64,000 nucleotides of DNA from Streptomyces sp. NRRL F-5135 (GCF_000719775.1 NZ_JOHR01000012.1:1-64000); one strand, 5' to 3'. Shown: positions 30,217 to 38,654, numbered from the stretch's first letter. The notes: generated by a model from the sequence alone, not told the origin. Program-made: numbers and translations.

Positions 30217-30381
30217 ATGTCCTGCGACCGCTGCGGGCGGCCGATCCTGCCCGGCCGGACATACACCACCCACTCCGTCGAGACCGGTACCGGCGCCGCC
30301 CCGCCGGTTCACCTGCACAAGGCCCCGTGCGGCCCGAAGCCGGGAACCGTCCCCCGCCGCGCACCGCTGCCGCGCCGCTGA
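30217..30381 (+). CDS. 54-residue Cys-pair protein
   Basis: ATG at 30217 with GGAG 6-7 bases upstream, 29 bases after the previous stop. It opens M-S-C-D-R-C-G-R-P-I and has H-L-H-K-A-P-C-G later, which would give a CxxC...HxC-type metal site. It reads as the third member of the small-gene cassette starting at 29508. No known function. Confidence 0.5.
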   Translation: MSCDRCGRPILPGRTYTTHSVETGTGAAPPVHLHKAPCGPKPGTVPRRAPLPRR

Positions 30382-30474
30382 ACACCGCACCCGTCCGCTT
30401 CGGGCGTGCCGGGAGGGTTTCGCGCCCGGACGCGCGTCCAACGCGCTCACCGACGCAAAAGACGTCAGGTTGTG

Positions 30475-30855
30475 TCAGGGAGTGAGGTCCAGTACGCGCA
30501 CGGGTTCGCCCGTCCAGCGCTTCGGGTTGGTGGTCGCGATGATCGCTCCGTCGGGACGGTCCGGGGTGGGCCGCGCCGCGTACTGGCTGTGCGCCGCCGC
30601 CCAGGTCTCCTGTCGTGCAAGGGCCAGGGCGGCGGGCAGGTCCAGATCCAGGACGGTGATACCCGGCAGAGCCGCCAGGTGCTCGGCCGTTCCCGGCCGG
30701 GCGCGGTCGGCTTCCACCAGCGCGCACGCCGGGGCGTACAGGAACCAGCCGGATTCGGCGTGCGCCCGGTGGATGAGGCGTGAGGCGAGGACGTTGCCCT
30801 GTCCGGCCGCGGCCATCGCCGTATCGTCCAGGACGATGTGCATGCTGTCGCTCAC
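30475..30855 (-). CDS. PIN-domain-like toxin of a toxin-antitoxin pair
   Basis: 126 residues from a GTG at 30855 overlapping the antitoxin stop (GTGA); an internal ATG at 30843 is possible. PIN-type landmarks are an N-terminal I-V-L-D-D, a middle A-L-V-E-A-D-R-A and a C-terminal R-P-D-G-A-I-I-A-T-N (written with T-T-N in the protein), the acidic positions used for metal-dependent RNA cleavage. The order antitoxin then toxin with overlap is classic type II. Substrate RNA unknown. Confidence 0.75.
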   Translation of the reverse strand: MSDSMHIVLDDTAMAAAGQGNVLASRLIHRAHAESGWFLYAPACALVEADRARPGTAEHLAALPGITVLDLDLPAALALARQETWAAAHSQYAARPTPDRPDGAIIATTNPKRWTGEPVRVLDLTP

Positions 30856-31109
30856 CGGTCGGCTGCCTGTCCCAGACGCCGGTCCAGCTCGCGGTCCTGC
30901 TCCTGTCGTTCGGCTGCGGTCGGGGCATACCCGGTCCACGCCTCCAGCGCCGCCCGCGCCGCCTCGGCACGCTCCGCCCGCTCGGCCGGAGTGAGCAGAT
31001 TCTCGGCGAGTCGGGCGAGGTAGGCGCGCAGGGACAGACCCTCGGCGGCCGCTATGGCGGCGAGCCGGTCCTTGGCCTCTTCGGGGATACGGACATTGGC
31101 ATCGGGCAT
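30852..31109 (-). CDS. Antitoxin with ribbon-helix-helix-like N-terminus
   Basis: 85 residues from the ATG at 31109, with GGAAGGA 8 bases upstream; a start at 31127 would place that site inside the gene. The N-terminus P-D-A-N-V-R-I-P-E-E-A-K-D-R-L has the strand-then-helix pattern of RHH/VapB-type DNA-binding antitoxins, followed by an Ala/Glu/Arg-rich helix that would wrap the toxin. Probably autoregulated through the palindrome at 31137-31154. Confidence 0.75.
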   Translation of the reverse strand: MPDANVRIPEEAKDRLAAIAAAEGLSLRAYLARLAENLLTPAERAERAEAARAALEAWTGYAPTAAERQEQDRELDRRLGQAADR

Positions 31110-31136
31110 CGTCGTATTCCTTCCCACCCCTCAGCA

Positions 31137-31154
31137 TACGGGTACGTACCCGTA
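31137..31154. promoter_or_regulatory. 18-bp perfect palindrome, likely TA operator
   Basis: TACGGGTACGTACCCGTA is a perfect palindrome 28 bases upstream of the antitoxin start. On the minus strand a -10-like TATGCT (31138-31133) overlaps its edge, so a bound RHH antitoxin would block transcription. Confidence 0.7.
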
Positions 31155-31221
31155 CCCTTGCCGCGCCGACGGGGGCGCGGGGGCCGTCCGCGCCCCGCCC
31201 ACCGACGGCCGGTCCGCCGGT

Positions 31222-31866
31222 TCAGTCCTTCTTCAGGTACGCCAGTACCGCCAGCACCCGGCGGTGTCCGCTGTCGCTCGGCGGCAGGCCCAGCTTCGCG
31301 AAGACGTTGCCGATGTGTTTGCTGACCGCGCGGTCCGAGACCACCAGGGTCTTCGCGATCGTCGCGTTGTCCTGGCCCTCCGCCATCAGGTGCAGCACCT
31401 CGCGCTCGCGCGGGGTCAGCGACTCCAGCGGGTCGTCCCGGCGGCGGGTCAGGAGTTCCGTCACCACCTCCGGGTCCAGCGCCGTGCCGCCCGAGGCGAC
31501 CCGGTCCAGCGCGTCCAGGAACTCGTCGACCCGCCCCACCCGGTCCTTCAGCAGGTAGCCGACGCCGCTCGCGCCGCCGCCCAGCAGCTCCGCCGCGTAC
31601 GTCTCCTCCACGTACTGCGACAGCACGAGCACCGGCAGGGCCGGGATCTCGCGCCGGGCCGCGAGCGCCGCGCGCAGGCCCTCGTCGCGGAAGCCCGGTG
31701 GCATGCGCACGTCGAGCACCGCCACGTCCGGGCGGTGCTCGAGGAGGGTCGGCAGCACCTCGGGGCCGGTGGCCGCGACCGCCACGACCTCGTGCCCGGC
31801 GGAGGAGAGCAACAGGACCATGCCCTCCCTCAGCAAGGCGTTGTCCTCGGCGATCACCACACGCAC
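31222..31866 (-). CDS. NarL/FixJ-family response regulator
   Basis: 214 residues. The receiver domain has the acidic pair E-D near the start (I-A-E-D-N), the phospho-acceptor Asp in A-V-L-D-V-R-M-P and the Lys in Y-L-L-K-D. The C-terminus is a LuxR-type HTH (L-T-P-R-E-R-E-V-L-H-L-M-A, then T-I-A-K-T-L...K-H-I). The start overlaps the end of the kinase gene by 13 bases, so the pair is one operon. Targets may include the divergent small membrane protein gene. Confidence 0.92.
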   Translation of the reverse strand: MRVVIAEDNALLREGMVLLLSSAGHEVVAVAATGPEVLPTLLEHRPDVAVLDVRMPPGFRDEGLRAALAARREIPALPVLVLSQYVEETYAAELLGGGASGVGYLLKDRVGRVDEFLDALDRVASGGTALDPEVVTELLTRRRDDPLESLTPREREVLHLMAEGQDNATIAKTLVVSDRAVSKHIGNVFAKLGLPPSDSGHRRVLAVLAYLKKD

Positions 31867-33167
31867 GGCAGCTCCACTTCGATCACGGTCGGGCCCCCGA
31901 CGGGGCTGGTCATGTCCACGGTTCCGTCGAGCGCCGCGACCCGGCGCCGCATCCCCAGCAGCCCGGAGCCGCCGCGGCCCGAGTCGTCGGCGCCGCCGCG
32001 GCCCTCGTCGCGCACGGTGAGCCGCAGCCGGTCCGCCGTACGCTCCAGCCGCACCGAGGCGCGGTCAGCCCCGCTGTGCTTGGCGGCGTTGGTCAGGGCC
32101 TCGGCGACGACGAAGTACGCGGCGGCCTCGACCGCCGCGGGTGCGCGCGGCGCGCCCACGGGGACGGCGGCGGAGGCCGTGCCACCGGGGGAGCCGGGGT
32201 CGCCGGGGGAGCCGGGGTTGCCGGCGGGGCCCGTGCCCTCGGCGGGGCCCGTGCCGTCGGCCGGCGCGGGCTCCCCGTCCAGCCCCACCACGTCCACCCG
32301 TACGTCGAGCCCGCTGCCCGCCGCCAGTGCCCGCACCGCGCCCACGAGACCCCGGTCGGTGAGGATCGGCGGGTGGATGCCGCGCACGACGTGCCGCAGC
32401 TCGGTCAGCGCCTCCTCGGCCTGGTCCTGCGCGTCGTCCAGGAGCTTGCGGGTCATGTCGGGGTTGTTCTCGTACGCCCGCTTCGCCAGCCCCACCCGCA
32501 TCGACAGCGCGACCAGGCGCGCCTGCGCGCCGTCGTGCAGGTCGCGTTCGATACGCCGCAGCTCCGCGCCGTGCGCGGCGACCGCGCCCGCCCGGGTCAC
32601 GGTCAACTCCTCGACGCGTTCTGCCAGTTCGGCGGTACGCCGCGCCTCCGGCGACGGCATCAGCAGCGCCCGCGACCAGGCCGCGTCGAGATCGGCGAGG
32701 CGCTCGATCAGCGGCAGGACCACCGCCCGGCGGCGCAACGCCCCGCACCACACACCGTCGACGACCAGGCCGGTGAACCAGACGGGCAGCGCGAGGCACG
32801 GCAGCAGCATGCCGTAGACGCAGTGCAGGGCGTACCACCGCAGGTCCTGCCGCGTTCCCGGGTCCTTGACCGCCGTACGCACCCGCTCCGGCAGCGTGCC
32901 GGTGAGCTGCGCGTACGCCTCGGGCAGCGGCTCGCCCGTCCAGGCGGCCACCTTGCGGCGCTTGTACCCGGTGAGCCGGTGGAGCAGCAGCGCGGTCTCG
33001 GGCACCATTCCGGCACCGATGACGAGCAACGCCGTGCAGGCCGTGAACACCAGGAGGGCGAGGAAGAAGTACGAGACCACCGCCAGCCCGGCGGCCGTCA
33101 GGAGCTGCGCCGATGCCCGGCCCGCCCGGCCCACCGCCCTCTCCATCTCGTCCAAGTCGTCGGTCAT
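31854..33167 (-). CDS. Sensor histidine kinase (HisKA_3 type)
   Basis: 437 residues. The N-terminal half contains membrane helices (around V-V-S-Y-F-F-L-A-L-L-V-F and further near L-L-P-C-L-A-L-P-V-W-F), forming a sensor domain of the kind typical for actinobacterial NarL partners. The dimerisation helix has R-I-E-R-D-L-H-D-G-A-Q-A-R-L with the phospho-His, and the HATPase part has A-L-T-N-A-A-K-H and G-S-G-L-L-G-M. A Gly/Pro/Ala-rich low-complexity insert (about residues 303-325) interrupts the ATPase part. It phosphorylates the overlapping response regulator; the signal is unknown. Confidence 0.9.
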   Translation of the reverse strand: MTDDLDEMERAVGRAGRASAQLLTAAGLAVVSYFFLALLVFTACTALLVIGAGMVPETALLLHRLTGYKRRKVAAWTGEPLPEAYAQLTGTLPERVRTAVKDPGTRQDLRWYALHCVYGMLLPCLALPVWFTGLVVDGVWCGALRRRAVVLPLIERLADLDAAWSRALLMPSPEARRTAELAERVEELTVTRAGAVAAHGAELRRIERDLHDGAQARLVALSMRVGLAKRAYENNPDMTRKLLDDAQDQAEEALTELRHVVRGIHPPILTDRGLVGAVRALAAGSGLDVRVDVVGLDGEPAPADGTGPAEGTGPAGNPGSPGDPGSPGGTASAAVPVGAPRAPAAVEAAAYFVVAEALTNAAKHSGADRASVRLERTADRLRLTVRDEGRGGADDSGRGGSGLLGMRRRVAALDGTVDMTSPVGGPTVIEVELPCVW

Positions 33168-33221
33168 GCGGTCAGATTAGGCGACCGGGGGACGGGGGCA
33201 CGGGCGGGCGTTCTCCCCGAT

Positions 33222-33247
33222 CGGAGGTGGAGCGGGCTACACCTCCG
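33222..33247. promoter_or_regulatory. Dyad between kinase and divergent small gene
   Basis: CGGAGGTG (33222-33229) and CACCTCCG (33240-33247) are perfect inverted 8-bp arms with a 10-bp spacer, placed between the start of the kinase gene and the divergent small membrane protein. The layout suits a dimeric NarL-type regulator. Inference. Confidence 0.5.
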
Positions 33248-33376
33248 GTTCGGGAGAGCGCTCCATGGAACGGGGGTTCACGGAGCGGCATGCTGGTCAC
33301 AGACGTTCGGCGGCGAGGCTTACGAGCCCCGAGGCCGTCCGACCCCCTTACGCCGCTTACGGAAGGAACCCCACTC

Positions 33377-33547
33377 ATGAAGTCTCTGCTCTGGCTGGTG
33401 CTCGCGACCGCCCTCGCCGCCAACGTCGCGACGAGCATCTTCATGACCGGCGTCCCGCAGCTCGTGGCCAACCTGGCCTCCGGCCTCTTCACCATCGGCG
33501 CGGGGGTGGGCCTGTACCTGATGCGCGGCACGCGGGCGGCTTCCTGA
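33377..33547 (+). CDS. 56-residue two-helix membrane protein
   Basis: ATG at 33377 with GGAAGGA 8 bases upstream. It starts M-K-S-L-L-W-L-V-L and has two hydrophobic segments (about 4-20 and 26-48) separated by a short loop. No known family. Its position, divergent from a two-component system with a dyad in the gap, makes it a likely target gene of that system. Confidence 0.65.
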   Translation: MKSLLWLVLATALAANVATSIFMTGVPQLVANLASGLFTIGAGVGLYLMRGTRAAS

Positions 33548-33658
33548 CCCGTATGTGCCTGTATGCGCCTATGTTTGCCTGTACGTGCCCGCTCGTGACC
33601 GGTACGCCCCTGCCCGTGCCCGCCCGTGCTCTCGCCGCGTTCTGGCACGCTGGACGGT

Positions 33659-34174
33659 GTGATCCGTACCGCGACTGCCGCCGACGTCCCCCTGATCCAC
33701 GCGATGATCCGCGAGCTGGCCACCTACGAGAAGCTCCCGGACGAGGCGCGGGCCACGGAGGAACAGCTGCGCGAGGCGCTGTTCGGCGAGCGCCCCGCCG
33801 CGTTCGCGCACGTCGCCGTCTCGGACGTCCCGGACGCCCCGGACGGCCGGGACGACCCCACCGGTGCGCCCGGCGAGGTGGTGGGCTTCGCGCTGTGGTT
33901 CCTGAACTTCTCGACCTGGCGCGGCGTGCACGGCATTTACCTGGAGGACCTGTACGTACGCCCCGAGAAGCGGGGCGGCGGCCACGGGAAAGCACTGCTC
34001 GCGGAGCTGGCGCGGATCTGTGTCGAGCGTGGCTACGAGCGGCTGGAGTGGTCGGTTCTGAACTGGAACGAGCCCACGATCGCCTTCTACCGGTCCCTGG
34101 GCGCGCTGCCGCAGGACGAGTGGACGGTCTACCGTCTGACGGACGCCGCGCTGACCAGGCTCGGAGCCGGCTGA
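33659..34174 (+). CDS. GNAT N-acetyltransferase, diamine acetyltransferase-like
   Basis: 171 residues from the GTG at 33659, where similarity begins (I-R-T-A-T-A-A-D-V). GNAT landmarks are L-E-D-L-Y-V-R-P-E-K-R-G-G-G-H-G-K-A-L-L (the acetyl-CoA loop) and W-S-V-L-N-W-N-E-P-T-I-A-F-Y, then D-E-W-T-V-Y-R-L. This C-terminal signature is that of spermidine/diamine/thialysine acetyltransferases. An Asp/Pro/Gly-rich insert of about 15 residues sits before strand 4. It likely acetylates a small amine using acetyl-CoA in the cytoplasm; substrate uncertain. Confidence 0.85.
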   Translation: MIRTATAADVPLIHAMIRELATYEKLPDEARATEEQLREALFGERPAAFAHVAVSDVPDAPDGRDDPTGAPGEVVGFALWFLNFSTWRGVHGIYLEDLYVRPEKRGGGHGKALLAELARICVERGYERLEWSVLNWNEPTIAFYRSLGALPQDEWTVYRLTDAALTRLGAG

Positions 34175-34473
34175 CAGGGTCCCCGGGCCCGTCGGATGCG
34201 CGTACGGCCGGCGAGGCCGGCGATCCGCCGCCGCCGAGCGCGGCCGTCACGGCCACCAGCCGCGCGGTGGCGATGACGGCGAGGGCCCATCAGGTGGACC
34301 TCCTGTTCGGGCGGGCGGTCCGAGGGGCCGAGGAGTCAGGGCGACTCGCGGGGCGGTTCGCCCCTGGGCCCGATCTCGTACCGGCCCCGCACCCCCGTAC
34401 CGGCGCGGATCCCGTATCGGCCCCGGACCCCCGTACCGGAGCCGTACGGGATCCGCGCCCATCCCGGCGCCGG

Positions 34474-34587
34474 TCACGGCTCCAGGACGACTTTGCCGAC
34501 CGTGCCGCGCGTCTCCAGCGCGCGGTGTGCCTCGGCCGCACGGGCGAGCGGGAAGCGTTGCGGGCGGGGCGGTCGGGTGAGGCGGGC
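34474..34587 (-). pseudogene. Remnant of a quinone oxidoreductase C-terminus
   Basis: On the minus strand, 38 codons ending at a TGA (34474-34476) read A-R-L-T, then F-P-L-A-R-A-A-E-A-H-R-A-L-E and G-K-V-V-L-E-P. This is the conserved C-terminal end of zinc-type NADPH:quinone oxidoreductases. Nothing resembling the catalytic or cofactor-binding parts lies upstream; the FAD oxidoreductase gene follows directly. The rest of 34175-34630 holds only short repeats (GTACCGG, GGCCCCG) and no gene. Confidence 0.7.
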
Positions 34588-34630
34588 GGGCGGGCGAGAG
34601 GGGGCACGGGGTCGGCGGCCGGGCCACCGG

Positions 34631-35845
34631 TCACGCGGCCCACGGCCCTTCCCGCGGCGTGGGCCTCGGCGCGGCCGGCCGGCGTCCCGCCCTCCCCGGT
34701 GCCCGGCGGAGCGCCAGCATGGCCGCCTCGATTCCGCTGTTGAACGCCACCTCCACCAGCACCCCCGGCGCCGCGACCTGGTCCCCCGCGAGGAACACCC
34801 CGCCGCCGCGGTCGATCCTGGGCCGGTCGCGCCAGGTGGTGCCGGGCAGGTCGACCGCGCCGGTACGGTCCGTCGCGACGGCCTCGCGCCGCCGGACCAC
34901 GCGCTCGCGCCAGCCGGGAAAGCCGAGATCGAGCAGGCGTTCGGCCCGGGCGACGCCGTCCCCCTTGTCGTCGTCCGGACCGACGGGGAACTGCCCCTGG
35001 AGCAGTTGTTCGCCGGCCGGCGCGAGGGACGGGTCCGTGGCGGTGAACCGTTCCAGCCAGCCCGGGGCCTCCAGGTCGGAGACGATGTACGGATCGCGGC
35101 CGGCGGTACGCAGCGCCAGGTCGAGCAGTACGGTCCGGCCGCCGGTCCAGCGCGGTGTCTCGTCGCCGAGGAGGCGGCGGGCGGCCGCCAGGGACGTCGC
35201 GACGATCACCGGTGTGTTCTCGGGCAGGGCGTCGACCCGGCTCCCCGTCTCCAGCCGTACGCCCAGGTTCCGGGCGTGCGCGGCCATCCGGCCGATCAGC
35301 TGCCCCCAGCCGCCGCGCGGGAAGTGCGCCTCGGGAGGCAGGGCCGTCAGCCGCCGCAGCCGTTCCTGGACGAACGCGGCGGAGAGCGCGCCGGGGTCGT
35401 GGTGGAAGAGGGCGACGGCGGAGAAGTGCGCGGCGGCACGCGCGGCGGCGGGGCCGGCCCCCGCGGTGGCCCAGGTCGCGAAATCGGTGTCCACCGGGGC
35501 ACGGACGGGGTCGCGCAGGCCGAGCCTGACCATCCCGAGGGGCGGGATCCTGCGCAGCGCGCCGTCGCGGTGGAAGAACACGCGCGAGCCGGCGGCCATC
35601 GGAACCCTCGCCATCGGGCCCAGCAGACCGCGGCGGCGCAGCCAGGCCCAGTGCGGGCCGCGGTGGTAGAGGGCGTGCGGGCCCTCGTTGGTCAGGTAGG
35701 GCCCGTCGGCGGTGCGGGCCCGGCCGCCGAGGGTGTGGTGGGCCTCGTGGAGGGTGACTGCGGCGCCGGCCTCGGCCGCGGTGATCGCGGCGGTGAGCCC
35801 GGCGAAGCCACCTCCGATGACGGTGATGTGATCCATGGCCTTCAT
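34631..35845 (-). CDS. FAD-dependent amine oxidase/phytoene desaturase-like protein
   Basis: 404 residues from the ATG at 35845 (GGTGGGG just upstream; a second in-frame ATG at 35836). The N-terminus has the dinucleotide-binding motif I-T-V-I-G-G-G-F-A-G-L-T-A-A and the follow-on G-G-R-A-R-T-A. The C-terminus has G-V-F-L-A-G-D-Q-V and A-F-N-S-G-I-E-A-A, the second FAD contact of this family. It is probably a soluble or peripheral FAD-dependent oxidoreductase; the substrate is not evident and no carotenoid genes are nearby. The last 30 residues are Arg/Pro/Ala-rich and probably disordered. Confidence 0.85.
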   Translation of the reverse strand: MKAMDHITVIGGGFAGLTAAITAAEAGAAVTLHEAHHTLGGRARTADGPYLTNEGPHALYHRGPHWAWLRRRGLLGPMARVPMAAGSRVFFHRDGALRRIPPLGMVRLGLRDPVRAPVDTDFATWATAGAGPAAARAAAHFSAVALFHHDPGALSAAFVQERLRRLTALPPEAHFPRGGWGQLIGRMAAHARNLGVRLETGSRVDALPENTPVIVATSLAAARRLLGDETPRWTGGRTVLLDLALRTAGRDPYIVSDLEAPGWLERFTATDPSLAPAGEQLLQGQFPVGPDDDKGDGVARAERLLDLGFPGWRERVVRRREAVATDRTGAVDLPGTTWRDRPRIDRGGGVFLAGDQVAAPGVLVEVAFNSGIEAAMLALRRAPGRAGRRPAAPRPTPREGPWAA

Positions 35846-36028
35846 GTCCCCACCCGTGCCTTCATCGACTTCGTCGTGTCCGTGCGTGCTGCGTGCTGCG
35901 TGCCTGCTGTGTGCGTGTGCGTGGGCCTGCCTGTGCCGTGTTCGTGCCCGCGTCTCCTGACGTGACGAATGCAGGACAACTGGATGTGACATCGGGGCGT
36001 TGTCAGTGGCGTACGTCACCATGGGGGC

Positions 36029-36775
36029 ATGGCAGGCAGGACGATGAGGGACGGCGGAACGGGGTCCGGCGCGGCGGCGGGCGCGGCGGGCGCGGGACGG
36101 GCGAGGAGGAGGCCGGCGGCCGCCGCGGTGGCGAAGCGGGCGGAGGTGCGGCTGCCGCCGCTGAGTCCGTACGGCGGCGGGCTCGATCCGGACGGGGACT
36201 ATGACGGGCTGGAGTTCACGAACCTCGATCTGAGAGGCGAGGAGGGCCCCGGCGCGCGGTTCATCGACTGCGCCCTGCGTGGGTGCGGTCTGGACGAGAC
36301 GGTGCTGCGGCGGGCGCGCTTCGTCGACTGTGTCCTGAGCGGTGTGCGGGGCGTGGGGACGGACCTGTCGGAGGCGTCGCTGCGGGATGTGGAGATGGTG
36401 GACGCGCGTCTCGGCGGGGCGCAGCTGCACGGCGCGACGTTGGAGAGGGTGCTGGTCAAGGGCGGGAAGATCGATTACCTGAACCTGCGGAAATCGCGGC
36501 TGAAGGATGTGGTGTTCGAGGGCTGCGTCCTGTCGGAGGCGGATTTCGGCGGTGCGGAGCTCGTACGGGTGGAGTTCCGGGACTGCGTGCTCAGGAGGGC
36601 GGATCTGAGCGGGGTGCGGATGAAGGACGTCGACCTGCGGACGGTGGCCGAGCTGGACATCGCCCGTGGCCTGGACCGGCTCGCGGGCGCGGTGATCAGC
36701 TCGGCGCAGCTGCTGCGACTGGCCCCGGCGTTCGCGGCGCAGATAGGAGTGAGGGTGGAGGACGCGTTGGACTGA
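36029..36775 (+). CDS. Pentapeptide-repeat protein
   Basis: 248 residues. An Arg/Ala-rich N-terminus of about 35 residues is followed by repeats of the A(D/N)LxX kind from residue about 65 (F-T-N-L-D-L-R-G, A-R-F-I-D-C, A-D-L-S-G-V) that would form a right-handed quadrilateral beta-helix. A helical C-terminus has A-Q-L-L-R-L-A-P-A-F-A-A. Some members mimic DNA and protect gyrase, but nothing here specifies that. A single gene with its own upstream region. Confidence 0.88.
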   Translation: MAGRTMRDGGTGSGAAAGAAGAGRARRRPAAAAVAKRAEVRLPPLSPYGGGLDPDGDYDGLEFTNLDLRGEEGPGARFIDCALRGCGLDETVLRRARFVDCVLSGVRGVGTDLSEASLRDVEMVDARLGGAQLHGATLERVLVKGGKIDYLNLRKSRLKDVVFEGCVLSEADFGGAELVRVEFRDCVLRRADLSGVRMKDVDLRTVAELDIARGLDRLAGAVISSAQLLRLAPAFAAQIGVRVEDALD

Positions 36776-37088
36776 GCCGCATGGCCGGTGGGTGTGAACG
36801 GTCGCGCCACCCCGCGCGGGCCGGCGCGGCCCAGGGGCCCTTGGCGGCGCCCGGGCCTTGGTCCGGCCCGCCGCCCGAAGCGTCGGCCCCGGACGGACCG
36901 TACCCGGGCCGCGACCGGCCCCGGACCGGGACCGTAGACGAGCCGACCGCAGGCTCCGGGTGCCAGGGTGCCAGGGTGCCCGGGTGCCCAGGTGCCCGGG
37001 GGCTCGGTGCCCGCGGCCTCGGACCGGCCTTGCGCCGCGACGGGGCGACGGGCGACGGGGCGACGGGCGACGGGCGTCGGGCCGTCGG
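36776..37088. other. Gene-free gap with GC-rich short tandem repeats
   Basis: No gene supported. Bases 36958-37000 repeat GGGTGCCC/GGGTGCCA-type 8-9-mers, and 37035-37080 repeat GGCGACGG. These look like slippage-prone repeats between convergent genes. Confidence 0.7.
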
Positions 37089-37586
37089 TCAGGCGCGGGG
37101 GAAGCGGGCTTGCAGGTCCCAGACCACCGGGTTGTCGGCCAGGTCCTCGTGCAGGTCGGTCAGATCCGCCGTCAGGTCGTGCAGGAAGTCCCGCGCCTCA
37201 CGCCGCAGCAGCCGGTGGCTGAAGGTCAGCGGGGGCTCGTCGCGCGGCATCCAGTCGGCCGTGACGTCCACCCAGCCGAACCGCCGTTGGAAGAGCATGC
37301 GGTCCGAGGACTCCGTGAAGTCCAGCTCGGCGTACTGCGGCCGGGACGCGCGGCTGCCGCGCGGATCGCGGTCCAGTTGCTCGACGATGTCGCACAGCGC
37401 CCACGCGAAGTCGAGTACCGGCACCCATCCCCAGGCTGTGGACACCTCGCGGTCCGTGTGCGTGTCCGCCAGATAGACGTCACCGCAGAAGAGGTCGTGG
37501 CGCAGCGTTCGGACGTCCACGCGGCGGTAGTCGGTCTGCGGGGGATCCGGGAAACGGGTGGACAAGGAGTAGCCGATGTCGAGCAC
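37089..37586 (-). CDS. Conserved hypothetical protein
   Basis: 165 residues from a GTG. No recognised domain. Trp/Asp-rich, with G-W-V-P-V-L-D-F-A-W-A-L and F-G-W-V-D-V-T-A-D-W-M-P as the most distinctive parts, and a C-terminal helix. It resembles the small single-domain Streptomyces proteins sometimes found as immunity or sensor-like partners, but that is only an impression. Tandem GGTGTCACA (37595-37612) lies just upstream and may be an operator. Confidence 0.6.
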   Translation of the reverse strand: MLDIGYSLSTRFPDPPQTDYRRVDVRTLRHDLFCGDVYLADTHTDREVSTAWGWVPVLDFAWALCDIVEQLDRDPRGSRASRPQYAELDFTESSDRMLFQRRFGWVDVTADWMPRDEPPLTFSHRLLRREARDFLHDLTADLTDLHEDLADNPVVWDLQARFPRA

Positions 37587-37706
37587 TGCCCGATGGTGTC
37601 ACAGGTGTCACAGCCGGCCGCCCGCCCGGTTCCGCCGCCCGCCCCTGACACGGACGCGGGGACGATCACGCGGTGGTCCTGCCGCGTCTCACTGGGGCCG
37701 GGCGGG

Positions 37707-38654
37707 TCAGGCGGAGCTCGTTCGCTCCTCGGCGAGCGGCTGCCCGGGGGAGGGGTCCAGTTGGGCGGTGAGCCAGGTGGTGACGAGGGCGAGGACGCCG
37801 GGGTCCACGGGGCCGCGCAGGAGGCGGCGGTAGGAACGGAGCGTGTGGTGCCCGGGGTCGGGGCGCAGGACGTGGGTGAGGTCGGGGAGGCGATGGACCT
37901 CGGTGACGCCCGGCACCAGCCGGTGGATCTCGTCCAGGTCGGCGGGGTCGACCTGGATGTCCTTGGCGCCGGTGACGGCCAGGACGGGCGCGTGGATGGC
38001 GACGAGGTCGTCACGGGTGTCGTGGACGAGGTTTTCGCGCATCCAGCGGGCGTTGACCGGGAGTCCGGCGATACGGGCCACGTCCGTACGGGTCTTCCTG
38101 ACCCGGGCGAGAGCCCGGTTGCCCAGGGCTCCCAGGGGGCCGCGCAGGAGGCGTACGGGCGCGGGCAGGCCCTCGGCGATCGAGCGGGCCTGCCAGCGGA
38201 GGGCCTCCTCGCCCGTGCGTGCGTAGCCGGCCAGCAGCACCGCCGCCCGCACCTCGTGGCGCGCGGCCAGGGCCATGGCGTGCAGGGCGCCTTCGCTGTG
38301 TCCGACGACGCCGACGGCTTCCGGGCGGACGGCGGGATGGGCGGCCAGCGCGCGCAGGGCGGTGGCGGCGTCCTGGTAGTTGTCGGTGAAGCCGGACGCC
38401 CGCCAGGTCCCGGGGGTGGCGCCGACGCCACGCCGGTCGTAGCGCAGCGTGGCGATTCCCGCTGCCGCCAGGGCCTCGGCCAGCGGCGGGCCGAGGTTCA
38501 CAGGGACCTTACGGGTGTTGCCGTCGCGGTCCAGGGGGCCGGAGCCGTGCAGGAGCAGGACGGCGGGGTGCGGACCGGGACCGGTCGGCAGGGTCAGGGT
38601 GCCGGCCAGGGCGGTTCCGTCGGCCGTGGTGACCGTCATGTCGGTGTCGTGCAA
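37707..38654 (-). CDS. Alpha/beta hydrolase (dienelactone hydrolase/serine esterase-like)
   Basis: 315 residues from a TTG at 38654 with AGAGG upstream; an ATG at 38639 is in frame but has no ribosome site. The oxyanion region is L-L-L-H-G-S-G-P-L-D-R-D-G, the nucleophile elbow G-H-S-E-G, an acid near V-T-G-A-K-D-I-Q-V-D and the His in P-D-L-T-H-V-L-R. A cytoplasmic hydrolase of small esters or peptides; substrate unknown. Divergent from the HTH regulator at 38723, which probably controls both. Confidence 0.85.
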   Translation of the reverse strand: MHDTDMTVTTADGTALAGTLTLPTGPGPHPAVLLLHGSGPLDRDGNTRKVPVNLGPPLAEALAAAGIATLRYDRRGVGATPGTWRASGFTDNYQDAATALRALAAHPAVRPEAVGVVGHSEGALHAMALAARHEVRAAVLLAGYARTGEEALRWQARSIAEGLPAPVRLLRGPLGALGNRALARVRKTRTDVARIAGLPVNARWMRENLVHDTRDDLVAIHAPVLAVTGAKDIQVDPADLDEIHRLVPGVTEVHRLPDLTHVLRPDPGHHTLRSYRRLLRGPVDPGVLALVTTWLTAQLDPSPGQPLAEERTSSA

